A stretch of 64,000 nt of DNA from NCBI GenBank assembly GCA_016125385.1, contig WGLV01000003.1, positions 1 through 64,000 on the forward strand, in the 5' to 3' direction. The DNA is from a bacterium. GTDB lineage: Bacteria > Hinthialibacterota > Hinthialibacteria > Hinthialibacterales > Hinthialibacteraceae. The position numbers were made by a program, and so were the translations under genes. How positions within the stretch are numbered: the first letter of the stretch is position 1; every line of letters starts with the position of its first letter. The notes under the pieces were generated by a model, which saw nothing but the letters and a program-made list of their open reading frames with translations, did not search any database and had not been told where the DNA came from. Shown here piece by piece: positions 17,885 through 26,187 of the stretch.

Positions 17885-18610
17885 ATGATTACCGCATCGA
17901 ACACCCTTTGCGTGGTTCCCGCGCGTGGCGGTTCGAAGGGGCTTCCCCGTAAGAACACGCGCCTGCTTGGCGGGAAACCGCTGATCGCTTATACCATTCG
18001 CGCCGCGCTGAAAAGCCGGCTGGGCGGCTGTCTGGTCTCAACCGACGACGCCGAAATCGCCGGGATCTCGCGGGAGTGGGGCGCTGACGTACCCTTCATC
18101 CGTCCAGCGGAATACGCCGGCGACCAGTCGACCTCGCTGTCGGTGTTGCTGCACGCGTTGCGATTCGCCGAAGAACAACAGGGCCGCGCAATCGAGCATG
18201 TCGTCTTTCTGCAGCCGACGTCTCCTTTCCGGCAGGCGTGGCATCTGGATGAAGCGCTGGCCTTGTATGAAACGGCTGGACGCAACTCGGTGATCGGCGT
18301 CACCAGCGTGGACGAATTTCATCCGTATTTCATGTTCAAGCGTGGAACCGACGGCGGCCTCGCGCCGCTGATTGAAATGAAAGAACGGCCTTTGCGGCGT
18401 CAGGATCTGCCCTCGTTTTACCGCATCAACGGGGCGATTTATATCTCGCGACGCTCGTATTTTGAAAACATCGCGCCCGACGCGGCGATATTCGACTGGC
18501 ACTCCTGCGCGGGATACGTGATGGAGGCTTCAAGCTCGGTCGACATTAACGATTATCTGGATTTTCAGCGGGCTGAACTTCAGTTGCAACACGAAATGGA
18601 GCCAAATTGA
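17885..18610 (+). CDS. CMP-sialic acid synthetase-like cytidylyltransferase
   Basis: A 241-residue acylneuraminate cytidylyltransferase. It activates a nonulosonic acid (sialic, legionaminic or pseudaminic type) with CTP. The nucleotide-binding signature VPARGGSKGLPRKN is at residues 11-24. Further family blocks are LLGGKPLIAYTI, VSTDDAEIA, QPTSPFR and the INGAIYIS segment. The ATG at 17885 is preferred; a TTG at 17852 in frame would add 11 residues and neither has a strong ribosome site. The stop overlaps the start of the next gene by one base (TGATG), so it is coupled to the NeuC-like epimerase. Which sugar is made cannot be told; no NeuB-like synthase is present in the window. Confidence 0.9.
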   Translation: MITASNTLCVVPARGGSKGLPRKNTRLLGGKPLIAYTIRAALKSRLGGCLVSTDDAEIAGISREWGADVPFIRPAEYAGDQSTSLSVLLHALRFAEEQQGRAIEHVVFLQPTSPFRQAWHLDEALALYETAGRNSVIGVTSVDEFHPYFMFKRGTDGGLAPLIEMKERPLRRQDLPSFYRINGAIYISRRSYFENIAPDAAIFDWHSCAGYVMEASSSVDINDYLDFQRAELQLQHEMEPN

Positions 18611-19758
18611 TGAGACGCATCGCCGTCGTGACTGGAACGCGCGCCGAGTATGGCATTCTCAAGCCGGTGCTCTACGAGATCGCCTCGTCGGAAAATATGA
18701 AGCCGTACATTCTGCCCACCGGCATGCACCTCTCGCCGGAATACGGACTGACCATCAAACACATCGAAGAAGACGGCTTCCCCATCACGGCGCGCGTTGA
18801 CATGCTGTTCAGCAGCGATTCACGAGCGGCGATGGCCAAAGGGCTGGGCGTGGGCCTGATCGGCCTGACACAGGAGATCGAGCGCATCCGCCCGCACGCG
18901 GTGCTGGTGCTGGGCGACCGGGTAGAGGCCTTCGCCGGCGCCATCGCGGGGCTGTTCTGCGGCGCGGCGGTGGGTCACCTGCATGGCGGCGACGTGACGC
19001 GCGGCGGCCTTGATGAATATATGCGACACGCGATCACCAAGCTGAGCCATCTTCATTTCGCCGCCACCGAAAAAAGCAAATCCCGCATTCTCAAACTGGG
19101 CGAGTGCGAGGACTTCGTCTACCAGGTCGGGACGCCGGGTCTCGACGCGCTGTTGAAATATCCCCAATACAGCGATCAGGAACTTTCCGAGAAACTGGGC
19201 GTATCGATCCCGGGCCGTTTCGTGCTTGTGGTTCAGCACCCTATCTCGACCCATCCCGAAACCGCCGTTGAAGAAATCAATGAAACCATCAGCGCGCTGA
19301 AGTTCTCGGGTGTGCATACCTTCCTCATCTATCCGAATTCCGACGCGGGCAGCCGCGACATGATCGCCTCCATCCGCGCGGTCGAGCATGAGCCGTGGCT
19401 CGACACCTTCGTTTCCATGCCACGCGAGTTGTACTGCAACCTGCTCCGTCGTTGCGCCTGCCTGGTGGGCAACTCCAGTTCAGGCATGATCGACGCCCCC
19501 GCCTATGGCGTTCCTGTCATCAATGTCGGTGAGCGTCAGGAAGGGCGCGAGCGCGGCGATAACGTAATCGACGTGGCGCCGGTGCGCTCTGAGATTGAAA
19601 AAGCGCTGAACCGGGCGCTGACGGACGAAAATTTCATTCTGCGCGCCAAAAACGCGGTGAATCCATACGGCGATGGCAAAGCCTCTGAGCGCATCAGCCA
19701 GATTCTTGAAACCGTCGACTTCAAACGCGCGCGTTCGTGCAAACGCCTGCCCTGGTAA
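18610..19758 (+). CDS. Hydrolysing UDP-GlcNAc 2-epimerase (NeuC/LegG-like)
   Basis: A 382-residue enzyme. It has the N-terminal VVTGTRAEYGILKPVL, central LVLGDRVEAFAGA and HLHGGDVTRGGLDEYMRHAITKLSHLHFA, and C-terminal GNSSSGMIDAPAYGVPVINVGERQEGRERGDNVIDV blocks of the hydrolysing 2-epimerase family. These convert UDP-GlcNAc (or a 6-deoxy diamino relative) to free ManNAc-type sugar plus UDP, the first committed step to nonulosonic acids. ATG at 18610 overlaps the NeuA-like stop codon. The pair fits synthesis of a nine-carbon acidic sugar for the cell surface, with the condensing NeuB step encoded elsewhere. Confidence 0.92.
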   Translation: MRRIAVVTGTRAEYGILKPVLYEIASSENMKPYILPTGMHLSPEYGLTIKHIEEDGFPITARVDMLFSSDSRAAMAKGLGVGLIGLTQEIERIRPHAVLVLGDRVEAFAGAIAGLFCGAAVGHLHGGDVTRGGLDEYMRHAITKLSHLHFAATEKSKSRILKLGECEDFVYQVGTPGLDALLKYPQYSDQELSEKLGVSIPGRFVLVVQHPISTHPETAVEEINETISALKFSGVHTFLIYPNSDAGSRDMIASIRAVEHEPWLDTFVSMPRELYCNLLRRCACLVGNSSSGMIDAPAYGVPVINVGERQEGRERGDNVIDVAPVRSEIEKALNRALTDENFILRAKNAVNPYGDGKASERISQILETVDFKRARSCKRLPW

Positions 19759-19815
19759 CCCGCCCCGCTCGAGAACCGGCGTATTGACACCGCCCTCGAC
19801 TTCAACAAGCATATA

Positions 19816-19838
19816 CCCGGTAATCATCTTTCACCGGG
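19816..19838 (+). promoter_or_regulatory. Small hairpin overlapping the ribosome site of GH140 gene
   Basis: CCCGGT (19816-19821) can pair with ACCGGG (19833-19838). The right arm overlaps the GGGGTGA (19836-19842) that serves as Shine-Dalgarno for the ATG at 19849. This could modulate initiation; it may equally be chance. Confidence 0.25.
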
Positions 19839-19848
19839 GTGAATTTTC

Positions 19849-21264
19849 ATGCGATTACAATCCGCGCTTCTCGCCATGCTGATCGGGCTCGCGTCAGCCG
19901 CATCCGCATTTTCTGAATCCAAAGTGACTGAGATCCCGTTGCCGGGGCCTTCGTGCGATTTCAGCCGGGGACCGCTCAAGGTTTCATCGAATCACCGCTT
20001 TCTTCAGTACCAGGACGGAACGCCCTTCTTTTATCTTGGCGACACCGCTTGGGAACTGTTCCATCGGCTCGACCGGGAAGAAGCCGAAAAGTATCTGGAA
20101 AACCGGCGTCAAAAAGGGATGACGGTCATCCAGGCGGTGGTGCTGGCCGAACTGGATGGACTGAACGATCCGAATCCATACGGCGATCGCCCACTGATCG
20201 GCAACGACCCCGCCAAACCCAACGAAAATTATTTCAAACATGTCGACTTCATCGTTGAGACGGCGGAGAAAAAAGGCCTGTTCATCGGCATGCTGCCTAC
20301 TTGGGGCGACAAAGTGAATAAAGCATGGGGCGTGGGGCCGGTAATCTTTAATCCGGAAAACGCCGAAGTCTACGGTCGTTTCCTGGGTGAGCGCTACAAG
20401 AACCATCCCAACATTATCTGGATTCTGGGCGGAGACCGCGTTCCGGAAGGCACGGTCGAAGTGTGGCGCTCCATGGCCAAAGGAATCAAATCAGCCGGTG
20501 ACGAACACCTGTTCACCTTTCACCCGCAGGGCTGGCGTTCATCCTCGGAATGGTTTCATAGCGACGACTGGCTCGACTTTAACATGATTCAGTCTGGCCA
20601 CAGCCAGTATGACAACCCTAATTACAAGATGATTCAACGCGATTACGAGCGCAAACCGGTTAAACCCTGCCTCGACGGCGAACCGTGTTATGAAGACCAC
20701 CCCGTTAACTGGAAACCCGAAAATGGATGGTTTGACGATTATGACGTGCGCAAGGCCTGTTATTGGGGACTGTTCGCGGGAGGCTGTGGAAGCACCTATG
20801 GGTGCCACGATATCTGGCAGATGAAAAAGCCGGAAAAACAGCCGATCTCGTCCGCACGAAACACATGGTACGACGTACTGGATTTACCCGGCGCATACGA
20901 CATGATGCACGCCCGTCACCTGATGCTCTCGCGCCCCTATTTCAGCCGCGTGCCCGATCAGTCGCTGATCTCTGGCGATGAGGGGGACGGAACCAGGCAC
21001 ATCCAGGCAACGCGCGGCGAAAACTATGCGTTTATCTATATTCCATTCGGACAAAACGTCGAAATCAATATGGGCAAAATATCCGGCGATCAATGTATGG
21101 CGTGGTGGTTCGACCCTCGGACCGGCGCCGCGAAGCGTATCGGCTCCGTGAAAAATGAAGGCAAAGCCCAATTCGATCCACCCGGCGAACCTGGTAAGGA
21201 CAAAGACTGGATTCTGGTTCTTGACGATCAGGAATCACACTTTTCCGAACCCGGACGGTACTGA
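19849..21264 (+). CDS. Secreted GH140-like (DUF4038) glycoside hydrolase
   Basis: A 471-residue exported protein with a signal peptide (residues 1-20). Residues about 40-370 form a TIM-barrel glycosidase of the DUF4038/GH140 type: FLQYQDGTPFFYLGDTAWELFHRL, NYFKHVDFIVETAEKKGLFIGMLPTWG, NIIWILGGD (probable acid/base Asp region) and CLDGEPCYED (probable nucleophile Glu). A C-terminal beta domain (about 385-471; GRYAFIYIPFG-like segment, then AWWFDPRTG) is the usual partner. Characterised GH140 enzymes are apiosidases acting on rhamnogalacturonan-II, but the wider DUF4038 family varies, so the substrate here is uncertain. It stands alone, 90 bp after the NeuC-like gene, with its own GGGGTGA ribosome site. 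Confidence 0.88.
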   Translation: MRLQSALLAMLIGLASAASAFSESKVTEIPLPGPSCDFSRGPLKVSSNHRFLQYQDGTPFFYLGDTAWELFHRLDREEAEKYLENRRQKGMTVIQAVVLAELDGLNDPNPYGDRPLIGNDPAKPNENYFKHVDFIVETAEKKGLFIGMLPTWGDKVNKAWGVGPVIFNPENAEVYGRFLGERYKNHPNIIWILGGDRVPEGTVEVWRSMAKGIKSAGDEHLFTFHPQGWRSSSEWFHSDDWLDFNMIQSGHSQYDNPNYKMIQRDYERKPVKPCLDGEPCYEDHPVNWKPENGWFDDYDVRKACYWGLFAGGCGSTYGCHDIWQMKKPEKQPISSARNTWYDVLDLPGAYDMMHARHLMLSRPYFSRVPDQSLISGDEGDGTRHIQATRGENYAFIYIPFGQNVEINMGKISGDQCMAWWFDPRTGAAKRIGSVKNEGKAQFDPPGEPGKDKDWILVLDDQESHFSEPGRY

Positions 21265-21368
21265 ACAGCGATCGTCCACCGGCACATTCTGAGTCTCTCA
21301 TTCGAGACGCAACAGGAAGATCGGGCCTTTTCCCGATCGCGACTTCTTCAGATGAAAGGGAGACCATC

Positions 21369-21911
21369 ATGAAGCTGATAATGGACGATGGGGGCTGGAG
21401 TCCCTATCTGGCGGGCGCGCTGGTTGGCGTTCTGGCGATTGTTTCCGCATGGGCGACCACACAATGGCTTGGCAAAACGCATTACCTGGGCGCCTCGACC
21501 ACCTTCGTTCGAGCGGCGGGATTGCTCGAACAGCCCATCGCCGCCGATCACGTCGCGGCGAATGACTATTTCACCGAAACGAAAATTAAGATCGACTGGC
21601 AGTTCATGCTGGTGTTGGGCATTCTCCTGGGCGCGCTGATATCGTCCAAGATGGACGGAAGTTTTCGCATTGAGCATGTCCCGCCTACTTGGGAGAAACG
21701 CTTCGGGCCGTCGGTCGGCAAGCGCGCGGCCGGCGCGCTTTTCGGCGGCGCCGTCGCCATGATCGGAGCCCGGCTGGCGGATGGGTGTCCCAGCGGACAC
21801 GGCCTCAGCGGGATGATGCAGCTGTCGATCAGCGCGTTCGTGGCGCTGGGGCTGTTCTTCGGCGTCGGCGTTGTGGTCGCTCACTTCGTATACAGAGGAG
21901 GACAATCATGA
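21369..21911 (+). CDS. YeeE/YedE-family transporter half, N-side
   Basis: A 180-residue membrane protein of the YeeE/YedE (DUF395, sulphur transport) family. Hydrophobic helices lie near 13-30, 78-93, 117-135 and 145-172. The family signature GARLADGCPSGHGLSG (about 133-148), with its conserved cysteine, probably lies on the thiosulfate or sulphur-compound path. AGGGAG lies 6 bases before the ATG. It overlaps the next gene by 4 bases (ATGA), so the two halves are translated together. Related full-length proteins carry both halves in one chain. The cargo (thiosulfate, selenium or other sulphur species) is not shown. Confidence 0.88.
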   Translation: MKLIMDDGGWSPYLAGALVGVLAIVSAWATTQWLGKTHYLGASTTFVRAAGLLEQPIAADHVAANDYFTETKIKIDWQFMLVLGILLGALISSKMDGSFRIEHVPPTWEKRFGPSVGKRAAGALFGGAVAMIGARLADGCPSGHGLSGMMQLSISAFVALGLFFGVGVVVAHFVYRGGQS

Positions 21912-22438
21912 CGACCGCGCATTGGTTGGGTCTCATCACGGGCGTATTGTTCGGCGTATTGCTGCAAAAAGGCCGCGTGCTTCGCTTTGACAAGCAGGTC
22001 GGAGCAATGTTATTGACCGACATGACCATCCTGAAATTCATGATGTCCGCCATTCTGGTCGGGATGATCGGCATCCAACTGCTCGCGCATTTCGGCTTGA
22101 TCGCGCTGAGCCACAAACCGATGAACGTTGGCGCGGTGGTGATCGGCGGCGCCCTGTTCGGCGCGGGTTGGGCCATCATGGGTTATTGTCCGGGCACATC
22201 GCTGGGTGCTGTGGGCGAAGGGCGCTGGCACGCCGTCTTCGCCATCATCGGCATGATCCTGGGAGCCGCGATCTACGCGGAATTGTTCCCGCTGTTCAAA
22301 TCCACCGTGATCGCATGGAAGGATTTCGGCAAAATCGGCTTGCCGGACGGCATCGGCGTTCCAACCTGGATCGTAGTCATCCTGTTCTGGGCGGGGGCAC
22401 TGGGTTTGTTCGCGTTTTTTGAAAAGAAGAAAATCTGA
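21908..22438 (+). CDS. YeeE/YedE-family transporter half, C-side
   Basis: A 176-residue membrane protein, second half of the split YeeE/YedE transporter. The ATG at 21908 is chosen because GAGGAGG precedes it and it forms a 4-base overlap with the upstream stop. The longer frame upstream lies inside that gene. Helices lie near 4-20, 40-60, 78-95, 105-125 and 150-168. The signature GWAIMGYCPGTSLGAVGEGRWHA (about 88-110) with its cysteine matches the family's second sulphur-path motif. Both cysteines are present, so the pair looks functional. It ends in a strong terminator that also overlaps the convergent eutC. Confidence 0.88.
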   Translation: MTTAHWLGLITGVLFGVLLQKGRVLRFDKQVGAMLLTDMTILKFMMSAILVGMIGIQLLAHFGLIALSHKPMNVGAVVIGGALFGAGWAIMGYCPGTSLGAVGEGRWHAVFAIIGMILGAAIYAELFPLFKSTVIAWKDFGKIGLPDGIGVPTWIVVILFWAGALGLFAFFEKKKI

Positions 22439-22488
22439 CGCGCCGTTTCAGAAAAAAAACAGATCAGCCACTGCTTGAGTTGAATCAT

Positions 22489-22526
22489 CGCGCCGCCGGG
22501 TATGGCTTACACGGCGGCGCGTTTTT
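22489..22526 (+). terminator. Terminator of YeeE pair, overlapping the 3' end of eutC
   Basis: A 9-bp GC stem CGCGCCGCC/GGCGGCGCG (22489-22497 with 22513-22521) is followed by TTTTT on the plus strand. The right arm lies inside the last codons of the convergent eutC. Confidence 0.8.
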
Positions 22527-23286
22527 GCTGCTTCAGTTTGACGCCGCTGCACTGATGCCGCATATACTCATCGATCAGATCGGCGATCACCGCCCCCGCT
22601 TCGACGGGCGGAAGACCGTCGGCATGGATGTTTGAAATTACGTCCCGGTCCGACTCCACCGTATTCAGATTGGGTTGATAGCAGGTATATGCGCTCATGC
22701 TGGCGGCGGTGCGGAGACCAGGGCGTTCGCCGATCAGATAAACGACCGTTTTGGGCCGAAGCATCTCTCCAATATGATCCATCACTCCAACGCGCGCGTA
22801 CTGAATAAAGATCGGCGGAGATGGCGTCAGTTGATGCACCTGCAAGGCGAGCGTAAGGCTGGGCAGAACATCGGCGATGTTCTGTTCGATCGCGAACGCG
22901 CTGAGTCCATCGCCGATCAACAGCAATACGTCGCAGCCATGCAGGCCGCTCTCCAGCAAACACTTCACGCCTTTGTCGGAAACCCGCCTGCCCAGATCGG
23001 GGCGCAGCAGGTATTCCTCACGGTTGGCCGCCTGTGTCTCAATGCAAACCCATTCCGGCGGGAAGCCGCCCTCCAATTCGACCGGCTTGTAGATCGCGTC
23101 TCGCGCCGCCGCATGATCGACGCGGAATCGTAGCCATTCGCCGATCACCGGACGCGGCCCCGAACGCCCCGCTCCGATACGAGCGCTGGTTTGTTTCATC
23201 ATTGCGTCAAGCGACTCGGGATGTTCCGGTGAAGACGCGGCGCCAAAGCGCCTCAGTACGTTTTCAAAATCCGTTGCGTCATTCAT
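22507..23286 (-). CDS. eutC: Ethanolamine ammonia-lyase small subunit
   Basis: A 259-residue light chain of adenosylcobalamin-dependent ethanolamine ammonia-lyase, which splits ethanolamine to acetaldehyde and ammonia. Typical blocks: ARIGAGRSGPRP near the N-terminus, FRVDHAAARDAI, LLIGDGLSAFAIEQN, FIQYARVGVMDHIGE and LIGERPGL. It is somewhat shorter than the roughly 295-residue enterobacterial protein, mainly at the N-terminus. It lies 13 bp after eutB in the order eutA-eutB-eutC. No microcompartment shell, aldehyde dehydrogenase or EutR-like regulator lies nearby. Confidence 0.96.
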   Translation of the reverse strand: MNDATDFENVLRRFGAASSPEHPESLDAMMKQTSARIGAGRSGPRPVIGEWLRFRVDHAAARDAIYKPVELEGGFPPEWVCIETQAANREEYLLRPDLGRRVSDKGVKCLLESGLHGCDVLLLIGDGLSAFAIEQNIADVLPSLTLALQVHQLTPSPPIFIQYARVGVMDHIGEMLRPKTVVYLIGERPGLRTAASMSAYTCYQPNLNTVESDRDVISNIHADGLPPVEAGAVIADLIDEYMRHQCSGVKLKQQKRAAV

Positions 23287-23299
23287 GCGAACTTGAACC

Positions 23300-24667
23300 T
23301 CATTTCAACAGGCAGGTGGCGTCGCCCGCCTTGCGCGTCAGGCGGTTTCCATCCAGCAGGCCCTGAGATTGCATCCATTGGGTGAATTCGGGCGTCGCGC
23401 TCAAATCGAACAACTCCCGTAATGAAGCGATGTCATGATAACTGGTGGTCTGATAGTTCAGCATGACGTCGTCACCCAGCGGAACGCCCATAAAGAAATT
23501 TACTCCCGCCGCGGTCAGCAAAGCGGCCAGGTTTTCAAGGTCATTCTGATCGGATTGACTGTGGTTGGTGTAACAGACGTCCAGCCCCATGGGCAACCCC
23601 ATCAGTTTGCCCATGAAATGATCTTCCAGCCCGGCGCGCGTGATTTGCTTGGCGTCATACAGATACTCAGGACCGATGAAACCCACGACGGAATTCACCA
23701 TGAATGGCTTAAAGCACCGGGCGAGGCCGTAGCATCTCGCCTCCAGCGTCACCTGATCGATTCCTTCATGCGCTCCAGCTGACAACTCGGAGCCCTGCCC
23801 CGTTTCGAAGTACATCCGGTTGGGTCCGGCGGAATATTCGTAATCCCGCATGAACTCGAATCCCTCGCGAAGCACCGCAACATCGACTCCAAACGACTCG
23901 TTCCCCTTCTGAGTTCCCGCGATGCTCTGAAACAGCACGTCGGCTTTCGCGCCGCCGCGCATACATTCCATCTGGGTGGCGATATGAGCGAGAACACAGG
24001 TTTGCGTGGGGACGTTCAACGTCTCATGCGCGGTTTCGTAGATCGCGTCCATCACACGCGCAACGGAAGCGGGCCGATCGTCAACGGGATTCACGCCGAT
24101 CAATGCGTCCCCCGCTCCATAAGAAAGCCCTTCTAATATCGACGCGCGGATTCCCTCGACGCGATCGGCGGGATGATTGGGCTGCAAGCGGCACGCCAGC
24201 ACGCCGGGCCGCCCCAGCGTCGTCCGGCAAGTTGAAACGATCCGGATTTTCTTCGCGGCGCAGAGCAGATCCATGTTCGACATGATTTTCGCCGCCGCCG
24301 CCGCCATTTCAGGCGTTAATCCAAGAGCCCGGCGTTGAATCTCGCCGTCATCGTTGGGTTCCGAGAGCAGATAGCCACGCAGTTCCGCAACGGTCCAGTT
24401 CTGCATGGTTCTGTATTGGTCAAGGTCAAGACTGTCATATACCACGCGGCTTACTTCGTCACGCTCGTATGGAACAGCGGGGTTCTCGTACAGTTCTGAT
24501 AGAGGCGTTTCCGCCAGAAGCGTCTTCGCCGCCATGCGTTCGAGTTCGGTTTCGGCTGAAAATCCGGCTAGCCGGTCACCCGATTTCGGTTCATTCGCTT
24601 TCGCCATCAGGTCATACAGATCGCTGAATTGAAATGACTGGTTTCGGATACGAATCGTTTTCGTCAA
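23300..24667 (-). CDS. eutB: Ethanolamine ammonia-lyase large subunit
   Basis: A 455-residue catalytic heavy chain, close to the usual 453. Recognised blocks: FSDLYDLMAKANEPKSGDRLAG, GLTPEMAAAAAKIMSN, CRLQPNHPADRVEGI, SYGAGDALIGVNPVDD, FETGQGSELSAGAHEGIDQVT and MGLPMGLDVCYTNHS. These are regions that bind substrate and the cobalamin cofactor. Translation starts at TTG 24667, chosen because GAGGAGG lies about 8 bases upstream. It sits 22 bp after eutA and 13 bp before eutC, in one operon. Confidence 0.97.
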   Translation of the reverse strand: MTKTIRIRNQSFQFSDLYDLMAKANEPKSGDRLAGFSAETELERMAAKTLLAETPLSELYENPAVPYERDEVSRVVYDSLDLDQYRTMQNWTVAELRGYLLSEPNDDGEIQRRALGLTPEMAAAAAKIMSNMDLLCAAKKIRIVSTCRTTLGRPGVLACRLQPNHPADRVEGIRASILEGLSYGAGDALIGVNPVDDRPASVARVMDAIYETAHETLNVPTQTCVLAHIATQMECMRGGAKADVLFQSIAGTQKGNESFGVDVAVLREGFEFMRDYEYSAGPNRMYFETGQGSELSAGAHEGIDQVTLEARCYGLARCFKPFMVNSVVGFIGPEYLYDAKQITRAGLEDHFMGKLMGLPMGLDVCYTNHSQSDQNDLENLAALLTAAGVNFFMGVPLGDDVMLNYQTTSYHDIASLRELFDLSATPEFTQWMQSQGLLDGNRLTRKAGDATCLLK

Positions 24668-24689
24668 GCCGGTTTCCTCCTCGTGCGGT

Positions 24690-26081
24690 TCACATCAGTA
24701 CGTTTTTCACAACGACGGGAACAGCGCCGTCTCGCATAGGGCTCCCCACGTCGATATAAGCATGATCGCGCGCGTCCACGCCGTCGATCACGATGACGCG
24801 GTCCGCCTCAACGCCCGGCGTCAGGCGTTTGATATGATAGCCCAGAATCCGCGCCGCGTTCTGATTCAATATCAGAATCAGCGGCTTTCCTGGATCGCGC
24901 TGGATCAAACCAGCCGCCTGAGCCGCCAGTCTCTCAACCTGGGTAAATGAAAGCGGTTTTTCATGATGAATGCAAAAACAGAAAACGTTCACGTCCGGAT
25001 AAAGAGACCGTCCACGCTGAAGAGCCGTTTCAAGCCAATCTGAATGATCATCAACAAGCGAGACATGGGCGATGGGCAAATCGATCAGCGGGAAATTCAC
25101 GCCGCCGCCCAGAAAGATCGTGTCGCCGCTGATTCGCGCGGCGAAAACGCCCACTCCCATTACCGTGGCGCGGATGGGGCGAACCGGCGAAAGCCATTCA
25201 ACGCCTTCCGGGGCTTTGGCGATGAGCGATCGCGCCAGCGCGGCGCCTATATCATCATTTGGTAAATCAGCGGCAGGATCGTTACGCAGAGTCGATATCC
25301 ATTCTCCCACACCGCCGCTGAATCCGATTGTTTCGACTCGATCCACTCCACGAATTCGCTCAAACGGTTCGTCTATCCAATCCAGCGGCGCCTCCCCGCG
25401 CTGAATGTAATTCCACAATATTTCAGCCGCGTGATCCGCCACCGCGGCGGCGCACGCATCATCCAGAGTTTTCCATCCCCGTTCGCGGATAAATGCTTCC
25501 AAAGCGGCATGAGCCGGAATCCAACTGTCATCAATCCGGGTCAATGTTCGGCCGCCAATCCACAAACTGGCCAGATCGACCCATTCTCCCTGCTGAAAGA
25601 CGGCGACGTTCGAAGTTCCACCACCGATATCCACATGAATCACACGGCCGGCGCGATGGCGCGAGGCTTCCGGCGCCCCCGCGCCGCGCGCGGCGAGCAG
25701 GGATTCAAGACGAGGCCCCGCGATAGTGGAGGTGAGATTGGGAATACGGCTCGACAGAAGTTTGACGATCCGCGAAGCGTTCTGTTTGAGCGCCGCCATA
25801 CCGGTGACGATCGCGGCGCCGCTCTCGATCAGATCGACCGAAATGCGGGATTCATTCAACATGCGATCGAAATCACGCAGAATACGTTCCTCATCGATCT
25901 CGCGATTTTGCAGGTGATATGGCGTATTGAGTACCGGGCTCTGGTGGATGATATCATAGCCTCCGATATCACGTCCGCCCGGCGTCAGCGACGGTCTCAG
26001 AAAAACGCGCGTCACCACAAAATGAAACGTCGTCGTGCCGATATCCACGCCGCAACTCAGGTATGAATCCACCAGACGCAA
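24690..26081 (-). CDS. eutA: Ethanolamine ammonia-lyase reactivating factor
   Basis: A 463-residue actin-fold ATPase that reactivates EutBC by exchanging damaged cobalamin. Blocks: GVDIGTTTFHFVVT near the start (phosphate 1), VIHVDIGGGTSNVAVFQ (phosphate 2), GFSGGVGEWI, and FLGGGVNFPLIDLP. The length matches enterobacterial EutA (467). The start is uncertain: TTG 26081 gives MRLVDSYLSCGVDIG, and GTG 26072 is also possible. AAGAGG lies just upstream of the TTG. It leads the eutABC operon and is divergent from a zinc-ribbon membrane protein, about 105 bp away. No cobalamin riboswitch is evident in that short gap. Confidence 0.94.
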   Translation of the reverse strand: MRLVDSYLSCGVDIGTTTFHFVVTRVFLRPSLTPGGRDIGGYDIIHQSPVLNTPYHLQNREIDEERILRDFDRMLNESRISVDLIESGAAIVTGMAALKQNASRIVKLLSSRIPNLTSTIAGPRLESLLAARGAGAPEASRHRAGRVIHVDIGGGTSNVAVFQQGEWVDLASLWIGGRTLTRIDDSWIPAHAALEAFIRERGWKTLDDACAAAVADHAAEILWNYIQRGEAPLDWIDEPFERIRGVDRVETIGFSGGVGEWISTLRNDPAADLPNDDIGAALARSLIAKAPEGVEWLSPVRPIRATVMGVGVFAARISGDTIFLGGGVNFPLIDLPIAHVSLVDDHSDWLETALQRGRSLYPDVNVFCFCIHHEKPLSFTQVERLAAQAAGLIQRDPGKPLILILNQNAARILGYHIKRLTPGVEADRVIVIDGVDARDHAYIDVGSPMRDGAVPVVVKNVLM

Positions 26082-26187
26082 ACACCTCTTCCCGTTGGAA
26101 TGGAACTATCTTACTGTGTTACAAACCGGACGGGAATCGCACAAAGCTCTTTCGGCATGGGCCGACCTCATCGAATGGAGTCTTATC

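Noticed and set aside
25431-26066. A 211-codon plus-strand frame opposite eutA
   Set aside because: eutA is complete and well conserved on the other strand.
26082-26187. A cobalamin riboswitch before eutA
   Set aside because: The gap is about 105 bp with no B12-box-like element, too short for the full structure.
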